From Silurus meridionalis (Eukaryota; Chordata; Actinopteri; Siluriformes; Siluridae): a DNA stretch of 64,000 bases. The stretch lies in the NCBI RefSeq assembly GCF_014805685.1, contig NC_060887.1:29233963-29297962 (forward strand). Direction: 5' to 3'. Within the stretch, counting starts at the first letter, position 1. Each line of letters opens with the position of its first letter. A model generated the notes under the pieces. It did not search any database, was not told the origin of the DNA, and saw nothing but the letters and a program-made list of their open reading frames with translations. Position numbers and translations under genes: made by a program. Shown piece by piece: positions 1 to 11,080 of the stretch.

Positions 1-1
1 T

Positions 2-247
2 TTAAACGTTCTGAAGAGACGCTTTGCATGCCTTAAGTACTTGTGAGTCAAACCACAGGGAGCATGCAACATAATACTAGCGTGTATCGTCGTGCACAAC
101 ATCCCTACCAGGTGCAATGTCCCTCTCTGTGATGTTTATGATGCACCTGAGCCTGTTGAAGAACCAGACCAACCTCTGTCATTCTGTCAGAATGAGAGAC
201 TGACTGGACGTATAGTAAGGGATGCAATTGTTAGACGTTATTTTTGA
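2..247 (+). pseudogene. PIF/Harbinger transposase, C-terminal remnant
   Basis: Reading codons from base 2 gives a C-terminus of the DDE transposase used by PIF/Harbinger elements (the family that gave rise to vertebrate HARBI1): LKRRFACLKYL, then ACNIILACIVVHNI, then a Pro/Glu-rich segment (DAPEPVEEPDQP), then RIVRDAIVRRYF and a TGA stop at 245-247. The helix before VVHNI and the ending RDAIVxxYF are the family signature I rely on. The gene enters from outside the window, so the catalytic part is not visible. The frame carries an internal TGA after KYL, where relatives have CGA, a typical CpG decay, so this copy is dead. No neighbouring Myb-like second ORF was recognised with confidence. Confidence 0.72.
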
Positions 248-763
248 CAAGCTTATCTCTGATGATTGTTTCTTTGAAATTAATATACGGTGATGATTGA
301 CAGAAAAATTGAATATAATATTTTGTTTGTTATTGAAATCTGATTGGGGATTATTTAATATTTCATTATTTTTACTTTACTATACTGAATAGCTTAATTG
401 GTAGCCTATCTCTACTATATCTACTTTATCACTGTTACAACGGTTACACAAGTCAAGTGCAAAATATAAATAAAAGTATATACACTAAATGATACAAATG
501 TTTTATTTGACCAATTTTAAAGCTTTACTACATTTTCTTCCTGGAATCCATCTTGAAATCCAACCCCCTGTTGGGATCAGGATAATCCTGTTTTTTTTAA
601 TCAAAGTTATCCAAATCCTACTGACAGGTTTTGAACAACACAAACTGAAGGTTTGATCCAGTTTAAAACTAGGATTGAAATACATGATCTAATCTGATTT
701 CAGATTCCTTCTTTTCCCTTTGATCCAATCCGATAACCAAAATCCGATTATCTTACCTTTGAA
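248..763. other. AT-rich stretch, probably Harbinger flank
   Basis: No coding region is recognised. The first part is AT-rich and may be the 3' non-coding part of the Harbinger element. Around 540-715 there are repeated ggattatc/gataatcc-like words on both strands, which could be sub-terminal repeats, but I could not pair a clean terminal inverted repeat. Confidence 0.3.
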
Positions 764-1330
764 CAACTGGCCCATGATGATCCCCAACACTTTTGGGAAA
801 ATACTCTGTGGACTGACGAGACAAAAGTTGAACTTTTTGGAAGGTGTGTGCCCAATTACATCTGGCATAAAAGTAACACCGCATTTCAGAAAAAGAACAT
901 CGGACCAACAGTAAAATCTGGTGGTGGTAGTGTGATGGTGTGGGGCTGTTTTGCTGCTTCAGGACCTGAAAGCCTTGCTGTGATAAATTGAACCATGAAT
1001 CCTGCTGTTTACCAAAAAATCCTGAAGGGGAATGTCGGGCCATCTGTTCGTGACCTCAAGCTGAAGCAAGCTTGGGTTCTGCAGCAGGACAATGATTCAA
1101 AACACATCAGCAAGTCCACCTATAAATGGCTGAAGAAAAACACAATAAAGACTTTGGAGTGGCCTAGTCAAAGTCCTGACCTGAATCCTATTTCTGTGGC
1201 ATGACCTTAAAAAGGTGGTTTATGCTTGAAAACCCTCAAATGTGGCTGAATTACAACAATTCTGCATAGATGAGTGGAGCAAAAGTCGAATTATGACTGT
1301 TGGTCTAAAACAGTGCAAATTAACTAAAGA
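764..1330 (+). pseudogene. Tc1-like transposase remnant (lineage A)
   Basis: Pieces of a Tc1/mariner transposase follow one another in different frames: LWTDETKVELFG (first catalytic Asp), [52 protein letters not shown] (second Asp), [11 protein letters not shown] and then WHDLKK. The order and spacing are those of the DD34E catalytic domain. The copy is inactive: frameshifts separate the first blocks, a TGA follows SLAVIN, and bases are missing right after SPDLNPI so the third catalytic residue (Glu) is not encoded. The N-terminal DNA-binding part and both terminal repeats are absent. It is a different lineage from the better preserved Tc1 element at 5501-7066. Confidence 0.88.
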
Positions 1331-1334
1331 GGTA

Positions 1335-1577
1335 TGAAGCACGTCATATTTTAACTTATTTATATAATTTACATTTTTAATTCTTTTCTTCTTTTGTATT
1401 TATACATTGTGTTGTGTATATACTATATTATGTCTCTTTTCTTTTATATATTTGCATTTCTTTTTCTTTGCTGCTATAACAAAGACATTTCCACACTGTG
1501 GGACGAATAAAGGTATATCTTATCTTATCTTATCTTGTCTTATCTTATCTTATCTTATCTTATCTTATCTTATCTTA
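1335..1577 (+). mobile_element. LINE 3' end with (TTATC)n tail
   Basis: A 5'-truncated non-LTR retrotransposon 3' end: T-rich sequence, then the fish LINE-type ending cactgtgggacgaataaagg, followed directly by (TTATC)n from about 1516 to 1577. The pentamer array is the usual 3' tail of this kind of element, which I read as Rex1/CR1-like from the aataaagg-plus-repeat ending. No coding part remains. It follows the Tc1 remnant directly. Confidence 0.55.
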
Positions 1578-2474
1578 TACCATTTAATATAATGGTATGG
1601 CCTTTAGAAGATATCTGTGATAAAGTCTACAGCAGTATGGGAACATGGGAGTGTATGTGCAGGATTTTGCCAACTCAGAGAGTGTGAGAAACACAGAACA
1701 AAAGTTAAGAATTTTTTTTTTTCTGTTAATTGGTTCCCCACCCATATTTACTAGTGGGAAATTAATGAGCCTAGGTGGTAAGTGGTAATGGAGGTATGAG
1801 GCCGGGTGATTAAAGCATTGTGAAAATTGGAAAGGACAGACCTTTTTATGCAGAGCTTTGAGCAGAAGCCAGGTGATATCAGCATACTCAGGCTATTTTG
1901 GCAGTCAAAGTCCCAACTTATGCCAGTGGCAAAGAAAGTCTCTGGCAAGATGTCATCTTTTGTAGTGCTTAGAATTATTTGGCCATGTGTTTAATATCAT
2001 ATTTGTTTTGACATTTTAGAAACCTGGATGATTTCAGATTATGACATTAAATCTGATAAAAATGAATGCTTATCTGGCTTGTTTTAGGGTGAGTGATTTT
2101 TTTTATTATTATTATTTTCATTACAAAATAAAAAAAGTGGTGCTTGGTTCTGTTCTGACAACATTACCCCTTTGCAGCTCTTTTTACTGACTTTGCAGTG
2201 GATATGAGGTTATTTGAGAAATATTAAATGGGATACATGTTAACTTGTGGTAACTGTGTTGAGATAAATGTGTAGGCCTTGTTGTTTTAGAATGGGGCAG
2301 AAGTGAAAGCTTATTTATAGTTTAATATGCATTATTTGTGTCACAAGAATACTGAGACTCCACTTCCCAGAATACACCCCAGTTAAACATGACCACCAAG
2401 AACTATGACAAGTTCACGATCTCCTGAGTTCTAATCAGCCACACATATTTACAGTCCTATAAACCAAATATGGA
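1578..2474. other. No gene seen
   Basis: Unique-looking AT-rich sequence with short T runs. A stretch near 2355-2375 (cacttcccagaatacacc) resembles words common in dispersed fish repeats but is too short to classify. Confidence 0.4.
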
Positions 2475-2752
2475 TATGAGGTTGTATCAACAAGTTTAGA
2501 GACTAGTTTTGTAACATGTAAACAGATGGCAGCACAAGGCTTCACGGAGGATTCAGTGCGAATCGTAGAAGGTGTTTAACATGTCTCGAAAAGAAGACTT
2601 CCAGGACACATTCCAGAAGTGGCAGGAAGAATAGGGGTTCTGTATTGAGGTGTAAGACGAGTATTTTGAAGGTGATAGTGTGTAAATGTAGATAAATAAA
2701 TTACTTTCTTGTAAACAGAGCTCGGCTAAAAACTTTTGATACCACCTCATAC
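2475..2752 (+). mobile_element. Internally deleted mariner element
   Basis: The left end reads tatgaggttgtatcaacaag and the right end ttttgataccacctcata, which are imperfect inverted repeats. Between them lies the tail of a mariner transposase: EDFQDTFQKWQEE, a stop, GFCIEV, a stop, DEYFEGDSV. The YFEGD ending is typical of the C-terminus of DD34D mariner transposases, including the captured GVQW-type sequences. At ~280 bp with two in-frame stops it is a non-autonomous, deleted copy. TA target duplications are plausible at both ends but hard to prove in AT-rich flanks. Confidence 0.68.
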
Positions 2753-4633
2753 TTATCTAGCTGCAAAGAAATATTTAGTGTACTCATACCTAAACTTGCC
2801 ATGCCTTGCAGTCCATGTTTTTTCATGTTATGCTCTTAAGTTTTTTACCAGCTGTGTTTTTTGTAGATAATCTGACTCCTTACCTGACTTTTTGCTTTTG
2901 GAACTCTTTGCCAGGGCTTTAAATACATCTCTAACTGCATTTGCTGTGGCATGACAGTATGCTTGGTTTAAGATCCTCTCTTGAAGATTAACATTAGAGA
3001 GTTTCACGCAATACTAAAATCGTGGGTGAATCTGTGGTGAAAATTTGCACAGCCTAGAAACCACTGTAAGTCTTCAATGCTTGAGCAACTCAACAATTGC
3101 TTGAACCTTGGCTTTAGTCTATGACAACACCTTCTTGACGTATAAAAGTGTGCTTTTTTTCAGAATGCTTTAAAGACTGGGTGGGCAATGACCAGTCCAT
3201 ATGGCATTACCAGGTATTTATAGTGACCTGAGGTTGTATTGAAGTATCTTCACACTGTAATTTGAATTATGTTATACATTTTTTGAGAGTTCACTGCACG
3301 TCTTGAATATTTTAAAGAGTTATCTGATTAAAACAGTTGACTAAGTGGGATAGATACTTGACTGGAGGTTTTGTGATCAGGTTGAGACTTGATGACCTTG
3401 TGAATATAGAAACAAGTGTGAAAGTAATATAACATCAATGATCATTCCTATGACTTGAGTAAGCAGTGGTTCTATTTTGCTTAAAGTATGCTGTTTAATG
3501 AGGTTACAAATGTATAATTTTTAGGGATGTTTTTGAGAACCCAAAAGATCATTCATTCAGGGATTAATAGCAGTCAGGCATGATAATAGCCACAGTATTT
3601 GTGTATTGATCCCAAGTTTCTAGTTTAGTTCCTTCAGAACAGGCAACTACCATTAAAGGTTGTAAGAAAATGGTCATTGTGAACAACCATCATTAAAAAA
3701 GAAAGAAATGGTTGTGGATTCAATTAGTGGGGTATAAATTACTACTGTATTGTCAAGTAGAAAATTAAAGTTGCCATGTGTGTGTGGAGTGCTCGGGGGA
3801 ATGTCCTTTTCTCCCTTCTTCTAAGCAGGGTTGCTTGGATATTTGTGCATGAGTTTAAGGAATGTCTTTCAGCTACAATCTCATTGTCTAGCAATCTTTG
3901 ATGAAAATGTACAACAGCAAAAATATTAATTCATTCTTGTGCATGATAGAATTTCTATTAGTGAATGTGTTAATAATTCTTATTGTACTTTCTCTATATT
4001 TAAAGTATGCATGCATAGGTTTCAGAAATAGAAGACAGAAAAGCTTTAACCTGTGAAATATTCTGGTATTTTATGTTTTCATAACTGGTGCTAACTACTT
4101 GGAGAAAAATATAAAGAATATAAGGATATAAATACAGTACAGTTATTTAATGACATTTCCAGGGCATTAATTTTAATCACCCTAATCAACGCATTATGTA
4201 CATTTCAATAAAACCGTCTTATTGTCTTAAAGCTATATTTCTTTTTTTAGCTCCCAGAACTAACCTATGCAGTTAGAATGTATAATCCAATTTGTACATT
4301 TTCTCTTTCTCTCTCACTCCACAGGCACAAACTGACTCAGATATATACACACATCACGTAACACTGACGTTGTGCAGACACAACATTAATCATGCATACA
4401 GTCACAACGGTGGCAGCTCTCCATATATACCACTACATTTTCTCCCTGGGCAAGGGAATGGCAAGGAGGACATGATTTCCCATGGGTGCTATAAGATCTT
4501 AGCCTCCTAGGTTGCAAACAATTCCACCAGCAATACTTATTTTCATTATAAGAAAATAATGTCAGTGAGTTCACTTGGCTATTTAAATGAATGATGTACA
4601 TGTAGCCTTTATAGTATCATGCTTTATTTACAG
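2753..4633. other. No gene seen
   Basis: About 1.9 kb of AT-rich sequence without a recognisable exon, RNA gene or terminal-repeat pair. Short open frames here have no family motif. Confidence 0.5.
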
Positions 4634-4776
<143 letters not shown>

Positions 4777-5500
4777 GGGGACTTTAATTTTACATATTAA
4801 ATAAACAGATGCTAGTGTAATGGTACTACACACAGTAATAAGTTGCTAGCGCGTTCTATTACTAGTGATGGTGTTATAAGCACAATACGGTCGTGGTGGT
4901 TCCCAGCCCACCGCAGTCATTCCTGTGAGCATTCAGCACATGGACAGCCTGATCCTGGATAATCAGTTCACAACCTTTTGATGTAAATACACTAAACCGC
5001 AAATACACAAGTGACGAAATACACTAATGATGAAGCAGGTTGTACTAGGATGTAGAGTCCTGCGGGGGACTGTTTTTGTCCACTCTGGCCCGCTCCTGCA
5101 AACATTCTGTTATAGCTTGTAAAGATTTTTGTGTAAAAATGTACACAAACAGTACGGCTATGATTAATATACAGACATAAACCATTAATAAAGCACCACA
5201 CATGACAAACAACTTTGTCAACCTTGAAAACTCGAAAAACGTATAAAAATCTTTCAAAGAAAACTTTACAACTAGTGGGATCTGTGGGATGGCGGGACTC
5301 TTGCTATATTTGTTTGACCACCCATTTCTGTCCGCAGAAAAGGTAAAACTGCCCGCTCCTGTAAGATTTGTGTTTCAACAATCCCAATGCAGCCCTTTAC
5401 TAGGATGGTTCAGATGTACTGACAAATGCTGAATCTTTCCAGGCATTAGTTAAAAGCTGGGAGTTTAAATGTAGCCAGGGAGTATGTCGAAATAATGGAG
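4777..5500. other. No gene; possible decayed hAT-like repeat
   Basis: At 5083-5098 and 5352-5366 the word cccgctcctg appears twice next to AT-rich DNA. This resembles the GC-rich termini of some fish hAT-type repeats, but I could not define ends. Otherwise nothing is recognised. Confidence 0.25.
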
Positions 5501-7064
5501 GGGTCTGAAATTGTCATCGTAGGTGCATGTCCACTGTGAGAGACATAATCTAAAAAAAATATCCAGAAATCACAATATATGATTTTTAAACTATTTATTT
5601 GTATGATACAGCTGCAAATAAGTATTTGAACACCTGTCTATCAGCTAGAATTCTGACCCTCAAAGACCTGTTAGTCTGCCTTTAAAATGTCCACCTCCAC
5701 TACATTTATTATCCTAAATTAGATGCACCTGTCTGAGGTCTTTAGCTGCATAAAGACAACTGTCCACCCCATACAATCAGTAAGAATCCAACTACTAACA
5801 TGGCCAAGACCAAAGAGCTGTCCAAAGACACTAGAGACAAAATTCCTAGAGAAAAAACCTCCACAAGGCTGGAAAGGGCTACGGGGAAATTGCCAAGCAG
5901 CTTGGTGAAAAAAGGTCCACTGTTGGAGCAATCATTAGAAAATAGAAGAAGCTAAACATGACTGTCAATCTCCTTCGGACTGGAGCTCTATGCAAGATCT
6001 CACCTCGTGGGGTCTCAATGATCCTAAGGAAGGTGAGAAATCAGCCCAGAACTACACGGGAGGAGCTGGTCAATGACCTGAAAAGAGCTGGGACCACCGT
6101 TTCCAAGGTTACTGTTGGTAATACACTAAGACGTCATGGTTTGAAATCATGCATGGCACGGAAGGTTCCCCTGCTTAAACCAGCACATGTCCAGGCACGT
6201 CTTAAGTTTGCCAATGACCATTTGGATGATCCAGAGGAGTCATGGGAGAAAGTCATGTGGTCAGATGAGACCAAAATAGAACTTTTGGGTCATAGTTCCA
6301 CTAAACGTGTTGGGAGGAAGAAGAATGATGAGTACCATCCCAAGAACACCATCCCTACTGTGAAGCATGGGGGTGGTAGCATCATGCTTTGGGGGTGTTT
6401 TTCTGCACATGGGACAGGGCGACTGCACTGTTTTAAGGAGAGGATGACCGGGGCCATGTATTGCGAGATTTTGGGGAACAGCCTCCTTCCCTCAGTTAGA
6501 GCATTGAAGATGGGTCGAGGCTGGGTCTTCCAACATGACAATGACCCGAAGCACACAGCCAGGATAACCAAGGAGTGGCTCTGTAAGAAGCATATCAAGG
6601 TATATCAAGAAGCATAGGCGTGGCCCAGCCAGTCTCCAGACCTAAACCCAATAAAGAATCTTTGGAGGGAGCTCAAACTCAGTGTTTCTCAGCGACAGGC
6701 CAGAAACCTGACTGATCTAGAGAAGATCTGTGTGGAGGTGGGCCAAAATCCCTCCTGCAGTGTGTGCAAACCTGGTGAAAAACTACAGGAAACGTTTGAC
6801 CTCTGTAATTGCAAACAAAGGCTACTGTACAAAATATTAACATTGACTTTCTCAGGTGTTCAAATACTTATTTGCAGCTGTATCATACAAATAAATAGTT
6901 AAAAATCATACATTGTGATTTCTGGATTTTTTTTTTTTAGATTATGTTTCTCACAGTGGACATGCACCTACTACGATGACAATTTCAGACACCTCCATGA
7001 TTTCTAAGTGGGAGAACTTGCAAAATAGCAGGGTGTTCAAATACTTATTTTCCTCACTTATTTT

Positions 7065-7066
<2 letters not shown>
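5501..7066 (+). mobile_element. Tc1-like transposon (lineage B), nearly complete
   Basis: Long terminal inverted repeats bracket one transposase gene. The left repeat (about 5501-5637) contains gtcatcgtaggtgcatgtcc and aaataagtatttgaacacct. The right one (about 6853-7066) carries the reverse complements and continues outward to ttcaaatacttattttcctc. The left repeat lacks its outermost ~65 bases, which are replaced by unrelated sequence. Tc1 families with 'aagtatttgaacacc' ends and ~200-base terminal repeats are common in fishes. The right end abuts a (TA)n tract and a Tigger-like element, and its last ~100 bases occur again at 10927-11025. Confidence 0.88.
5800..6838 (+). pseudogene. Tc1-like transposase (lineage B), frameshifted
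   Basis: The protein starts at MAKTKELSKDTRDKI (5800), the usual beginning of this lineage. A frameshift near 5850 breaks the first helix-turn-helix. The long frame 5958-6617 then gives [18 protein letters not shown], the paired-like DNA-binding half, [13 protein letters not shown] (first catalytic Asp), [17 protein letters not shown] and [12 protein letters not shown] (second Asp). A second frame change near 6600 precedes [10 protein letters not shown], where IKNLW stands in place of the family's IENLW, so the third catalytic residue is Lys and not Glu. The remainder runs through [18 protein letters not shown] to about 6838. The length is close to the ~340 residues of the family. Two frameshifts, a stop and the lost Glu make it inactive. 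Confidence 0.9.

Positions 7067-7102
<36 letters not shown>
7067..7102. repeat. (TA)n microsatellite
   Basis: A pure TA tract at the junction between the Tc1 right end and the Tigger-like element. Tigger/pogo elements insert at TA, so the tract is a likely former target. Confidence 0.95.
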
Positions 7103-7105
<3 letters not shown>

Positions 7106-7669
7106 TGGAACCCGGTTATCTCGCCCTCAGTTATCTCGACAACCCTATTAAGTCGACGTTTTTGAAGTGGAACCGCCAAATTCTCGCTTTTTCTAAGCAT
7201 TTTTTATCGGTTATGTCGATGTTTTATGTCGCCGAACCCTAATATCTCGAGCACGGGGGGGGGAAATTAGAAATTTTAACGTCAGTTATGTCGATCGGCA
7301 CTGTGCAGCCGCAGAAGAACTCGCGAAGTGGCGGAAAAATCAAACCTTACAGATACTACAGGTGTTTGTATTGTATACTGGTGAATCTCTGCTGTTAGTA
7401 AGTGCACATATGCATTTTTTTGTTAAATGTTATGCGATGAACGGAGCGCGGCGCTCCCGGCTTCAACTCCTTACCGGCGCGCGTCGCTCCTTACCGAGAG
7501 CCGTGCTCCTTACCGAGCGCGCAGGCGAGCAGGGTAAGGAGCACGGCTCTCGGTAAGGAGCGACGCGTTAGAGCACCTGCCACGCCCCCTTTGGCCGTTC
7601 ACGTTTGAGACTTTTCTGTCCCTCGTTTTTGGTTTCGGGTTCGGTTTTGGATCTTCCGGTTTTTTCCGG

Positions 7670-7715
<46 letters not shown>

Positions 7716-7737
7716 CTTATCTTCCCCTCGGCCTCGC
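7103..7737. mobile_element. Tigger/pogo-like element, copy 1, truncated
   Basis: It begins right after TA with cagtggaacccggttatctc, the terminal repeat also found in copy 2 (11078) and, reverse-complemented, at 12242-12261. TA target and CAGTGGAACC-type ends are those of Tigger/pogo elements. The body holds many short tatctcga/tatgtcga words, a perfect hairpin at 7480-7567 and a (CT)n tract at 7672-7713. At 7737 the sequence stops matching copy 2 and L2 LINE sequence starts. No transposase domain is present, so it was mobilised in trans if at all. Confidence 0.8.
7480..7567. repeat. Perfect 35-bp inverted repeat (hairpin)
   Basis: Arm 7480-7514 is the exact reverse complement of arm 7533-7567, with an 18-base GC-rich spacer. 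Each arm contains two ctccttacc words. The same structure in copy 2 (11464-11559) has 39-base arms; the two arms differ between copies in the same way. Confidence 0.95.
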
Positions 7738-7779
7738 TGATTTTCTTCAAGAGTTTGCTTGTTTTCTATCAGATCTCTT

Positions 7780-8336
7780 GATCAATTTTGATAAAGTGCT
7801 GCTTGTAGGAGATTTTAATATTCATGTAGATGATGTAAACGATGCTCTAGGATTATCATTTGTTGACTTATTAAACTCTTTTGGGGTTAAACAAAAGCGT
7901 CACCAGACCAACTCATCGCTTTAACCACACACTAGACTTAATAATATCCCACGGAGCAGACGTCACTGATATAGATATTTTACCTCAGAGTGATGACATC
8001 ACAGACCATTACCTCATACTGTACACACTACCGGTAGAGCAGATTAGCCGTGTTGCACCACGTTATCGACCTGGTAGGACTATTGTTCCAACCACTAAGG
8101 ACAGATTCGTAAATAACCTGCCTGATTTATCTCAATTTCTCACTAAACCCATAACTACTATTAATCTTGATGAGATAACTAAGAACATAGACCTTATCCT
8201 CACTAGCACATTAGACACCGTTGCCCCTATCCGGTTAAAAAAGGTTAGAGACCAAGCACCTGCATCTTGGTATAATAGTCATACACATGCCCTCAAGAGA
8301 ACAGCACGTAATCTGGAGAAAATGGAGGAAAACTAA
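7780..8336 (+). pseudogene. L2 endonuclease-domain remnant
   Basis: The first frame gives LLINFDKVLLVGDFNIHVDD, where GDFN is the conserved Asp/Asn motif of the APE-type endonuclease. A frameshift near 7890 moves to a second frame with THRFNHTLDLIISHG and DITDHYLI, the last carrying the catalytic Asp-His of the domain's end. The frame then passes into the linker towards the reverse transcriptase and stops at 8334-8336. The enzyme normally nicks target DNA to prime reverse transcription. The N-terminal half of the domain was never inserted, so this copy could not have nicked DNA. Confidence 0.85.
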
Positions 8337-8580
8337 ATTGGAGGTATTTAGAATCGCGTATAAAGACAGTATGCTCAGCTACAGACGGCGCTAAAAGCTG
8401 CTAGAGCTGAACACCTGAGCAAACTTATAGAAAACAACAAAAACAATCCCAGGTTCCTTTTCAGTACAGTAGCTAAACTAACTACAAATCAGGGCTCTGA
8501 AAATTGTGTTCCATCACAGTTTAGTAGTGAGGACTTTATGATTTTCTTCACTGAAAAATAGATAACATTAGAAAACAATT

Positions 8581-10186
8581 GTGGCAGTTCAACCTCTTAC
8601 AGCATCTCCTGAGACAGTGTTACCTTCAACTCCACAACTCCACTGTTTTACATGTATAGGACAGGAAGAGCTGTATAATGTTATTGCCAAAGCTAAATCG
8701 ACAACATGTCAGTTAGATCCAATTCCTACTAAATTACTGAAGGAAGTGTTATATACAACTGGTGAGCCTCTTCTAAATATTATTAACTCCTCACTATCTT
8801 TAGGTCACGTCCCTAAATCCCTCAAGTTAGCAGTTATTAAGCCCCTCATTAAAAACCTAATCTGGATCCAAACACGTTATCAAATTACAGACCAATTTCA
8901 AATCTCCCATTTATGTCTAAGATTTTAGAAAAGATTGTCGCTGCACAGTTATGTTCCTACCTGCAAGAGAACAATATCTTTGAAGAATTTCAGTCAGGTT
9001 TTAGGCCCCATCATAGCACAGAAACTGCTCTAGTTAAAATAACTAATGACCTGTTTTTAGCTTCAGACCAAGGCTTCATCTCGCTGTTGGTTTTACTAGA
9101 TCTTAGTGCTGCATTCGACACTATAGACCATGATCTCCTCCTAGATCGCTTACAAAATTACATCGGCATTCAGGGACAGGCATTAAGCTGGTTTAAATCC
9201 TACCTGTCCGATCGTTACCATTTCGTAGATTTGAATGGAGAGCTATCCAGGCTAATGCAAGTAAATTATGGCGTGCAAGGTTCAGTTCTAGGACCCTGCT
9301 CTTCACAATATACATGCTTCCGTTAGGAAATATTATTAGAAGGCATGGAATTAGCTTCCATTGTTATGCTGATGATACTCAGCTATATATTTCATCTAAA
9401 CCAGGCGATACAGCTCAATTAACCCGGATGACTGAGTGTGTTAAGGAACTAAGAGATTGGATGACCCATAACTTTCTACTTTTAAATTCTGATAAGACTG
9501 AGATTTTGCTCATCGGCCCAAAAACTGGTATACAGACGCTCCAGCATCTCAACCTGCATTTAGACGGATGTTCTGTAACCACTAGTTCAACGGTAAAAGA
9601 CCTGGGTGTTATTTTAGACAGCGACTTGTCTTTCAAAAATCACATCAATCAGGTTACAAAACAGCCTTCTTTCACCTTAGAAATATTTCTAAGCTAAGAA
9701 ATATGTTGTCTATATCCGATGCAGAGAAGCTCGTCCATGCGTTTATGACCTCCAGAATAGACTACTGTAATGCGTTACTAGGTGGATGTCCTGCTTCATT
9801 AATAAACAAGCTTCAGTTAGTCCAGAATGCAGCAGCCAGAGTTCTTACAAGGTCAAAAAAATATGATCACATAACCCCGATCTTATCGTCCCTACATTGG
9901 CTTCCTGTTAAGTTTCGAATAGACTACAAACTATTACTTCTCACTTATAAAGCACTAAATGGTTTGGCTCCGTGTATCTATCCAGTCTTTTAACACGCTA
10001 CAATCCGCCACGCTCCTGAGATCTCAAAACTCTGGGCTTCTAGTAGTTCCTAGAATAGCAAAGTCCACTAAAGGTGGTAGAGCATTTTCACATTTAGCTC
10101 CTAAACTCTGGAATAGTCTTCCTGACGGTGTTCGGGGCTCAGACACACTCACCCAATTTAAGTGTAGATTAAAACGTATCTTTTAG
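8581..10186 (+). pseudogene. L2 reverse transcriptase remnant
   Basis: Successive frames carry the reverse transcriptase blocks in order: [50 protein letters not shown] (first catalytic Asp), QGSVLGP, HCYADDTQLYIS (the YADD active site), LLLNSDKTEILLIG, then the C-terminal region with RIDYCNALLGG, LVQNAAARVLTRS and FSHLAPKLWNSLPDGVR, ending at a stop near 10184. The last block is typical of L2/CR1-type proteins. Several frame changes (about 8900, 9290, 9690, 9990) and a missing piece after GSVLGP inactivate it. Codons remain well conserved between breaks, suggesting moderate age. Confidence 0.9.
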
Positions 10187-10926
10187 CAAAGCCTACACAT
10201 AACACACATCACATCATAACCTTGTGCTCCAGAACATCTGATCACATGCACATTATCAACTTGTGCTGTTAATATCATGAACAGCAGCTACGCTAATTCC
10301 TCTCCACTGCTTCTCTTTCTCTCCCCATCCCGAGGCATCCTGAGGTTGCTCCAGCTCCAGTCACCTCCCACCTCGTGATGATTACGGACCTTTAAAGAAG
10401 TAGATGCCGAACTCACAAACATCCTGAACCATCTAGAGACGTACCAGTGCCATTTGGATCCCGCTACATGTGTGGAGTTTTGACATTGGACCTCCTGGAG
10501 TGTTTAAAGGCTCTGGCATGGAGAAGCTGATGCTGGATCTGTGGTGATCACAAATGCTGAGCTTATAAAACTCGGAGCTACTAACCATATAGACTGTTTA
10601 AGACTGCAGAAAGAACATTACTTATAATCTTATACTCCAGTAATCATGTTAGTTCTCACTCTCCAGTGTTCTGTATTGTTGAAAGATTTATGATCAAACT
10701 CTTGATGTCACCCAGATGAGGATGGGTTCCCCTTTTGAGTCTGGTTCCTCTCAAGGTTTCTTCCTCATAACATCTAAGGGAGTTTTTCCTTGCCACAGTC
10801 GCCACGGCTTGCTCATCAGGGACAAATGCACACCATTCACCATCACTGTTGATTTGTGTAAAGCTGCTTTGAGACAATGTCTGTTGTGAAAAGCGCTATA
10901 CAAATAAACTTGACTTGACTTGACTT

Positions 10927-11021
10927 GACATGCACCTACTACGATGACAATTTCAGACACCTCCATGATTTCTAAGTGGGAGAACTTGCAAAATAGCAGG
11001 GTGTTCAAATACTTATTTTCC

Positions 11022-11025
<4 letters not shown>
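10927..11025. mobile_element. Second copy of the Tc1 lineage-B right end
   Basis: This block repeats 6959-7066 nearly base for base (catgcacctactacgatgac through ttcaaatacttattttcctc). It is not a separate Tc1 insertion: it begins exactly at the L2 tail and continues into a second copy of the (TA)n tract and the Tigger-like element, as on the other side of the L2. Confidence 0.9.

Positions 11026-11077
<52 letters not shown>
11026..11077. repeat. (TA)n microsatellite
   Basis: Longer counterpart of the TA tract at 7067-7102, in the same position relative to the Tc1 end and the Tigger-like element. Confidence 0.95.

Positions 11078-11080
<3 letters not shown>

Larger units (their letters stand above)
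7738..10926 (+). mobile_element. L2-clade LINE, 5'-truncated
   Basis: A 3.2-kb non-LTR retrotransposon that starts inside the endonuclease domain and ends with aaagcgctatacaaataaac plus a (TTGAC)n tail at ~10905-10926. That ending and the reverse transcriptase motifs are those of the L2 (UnaL2/Maui) clade. The tail runs into the target through a shared gaca. Its 5' boundary falls in Tigger-like copy 1 and its 3' boundary at the start of a second copy of the same host segment, so it is bracketed by ~0.8-kb direct repeats. Non-coding 3' sequence covers about 10187-10900. Confidence 0.9.

Noticed and set aside
5040..5370. hAT-type repeat from the repeated cccgctcctg word
   Set aside because: Only one short word repeats; no terminal inverted repeats or 8-bp target duplication could be shown.
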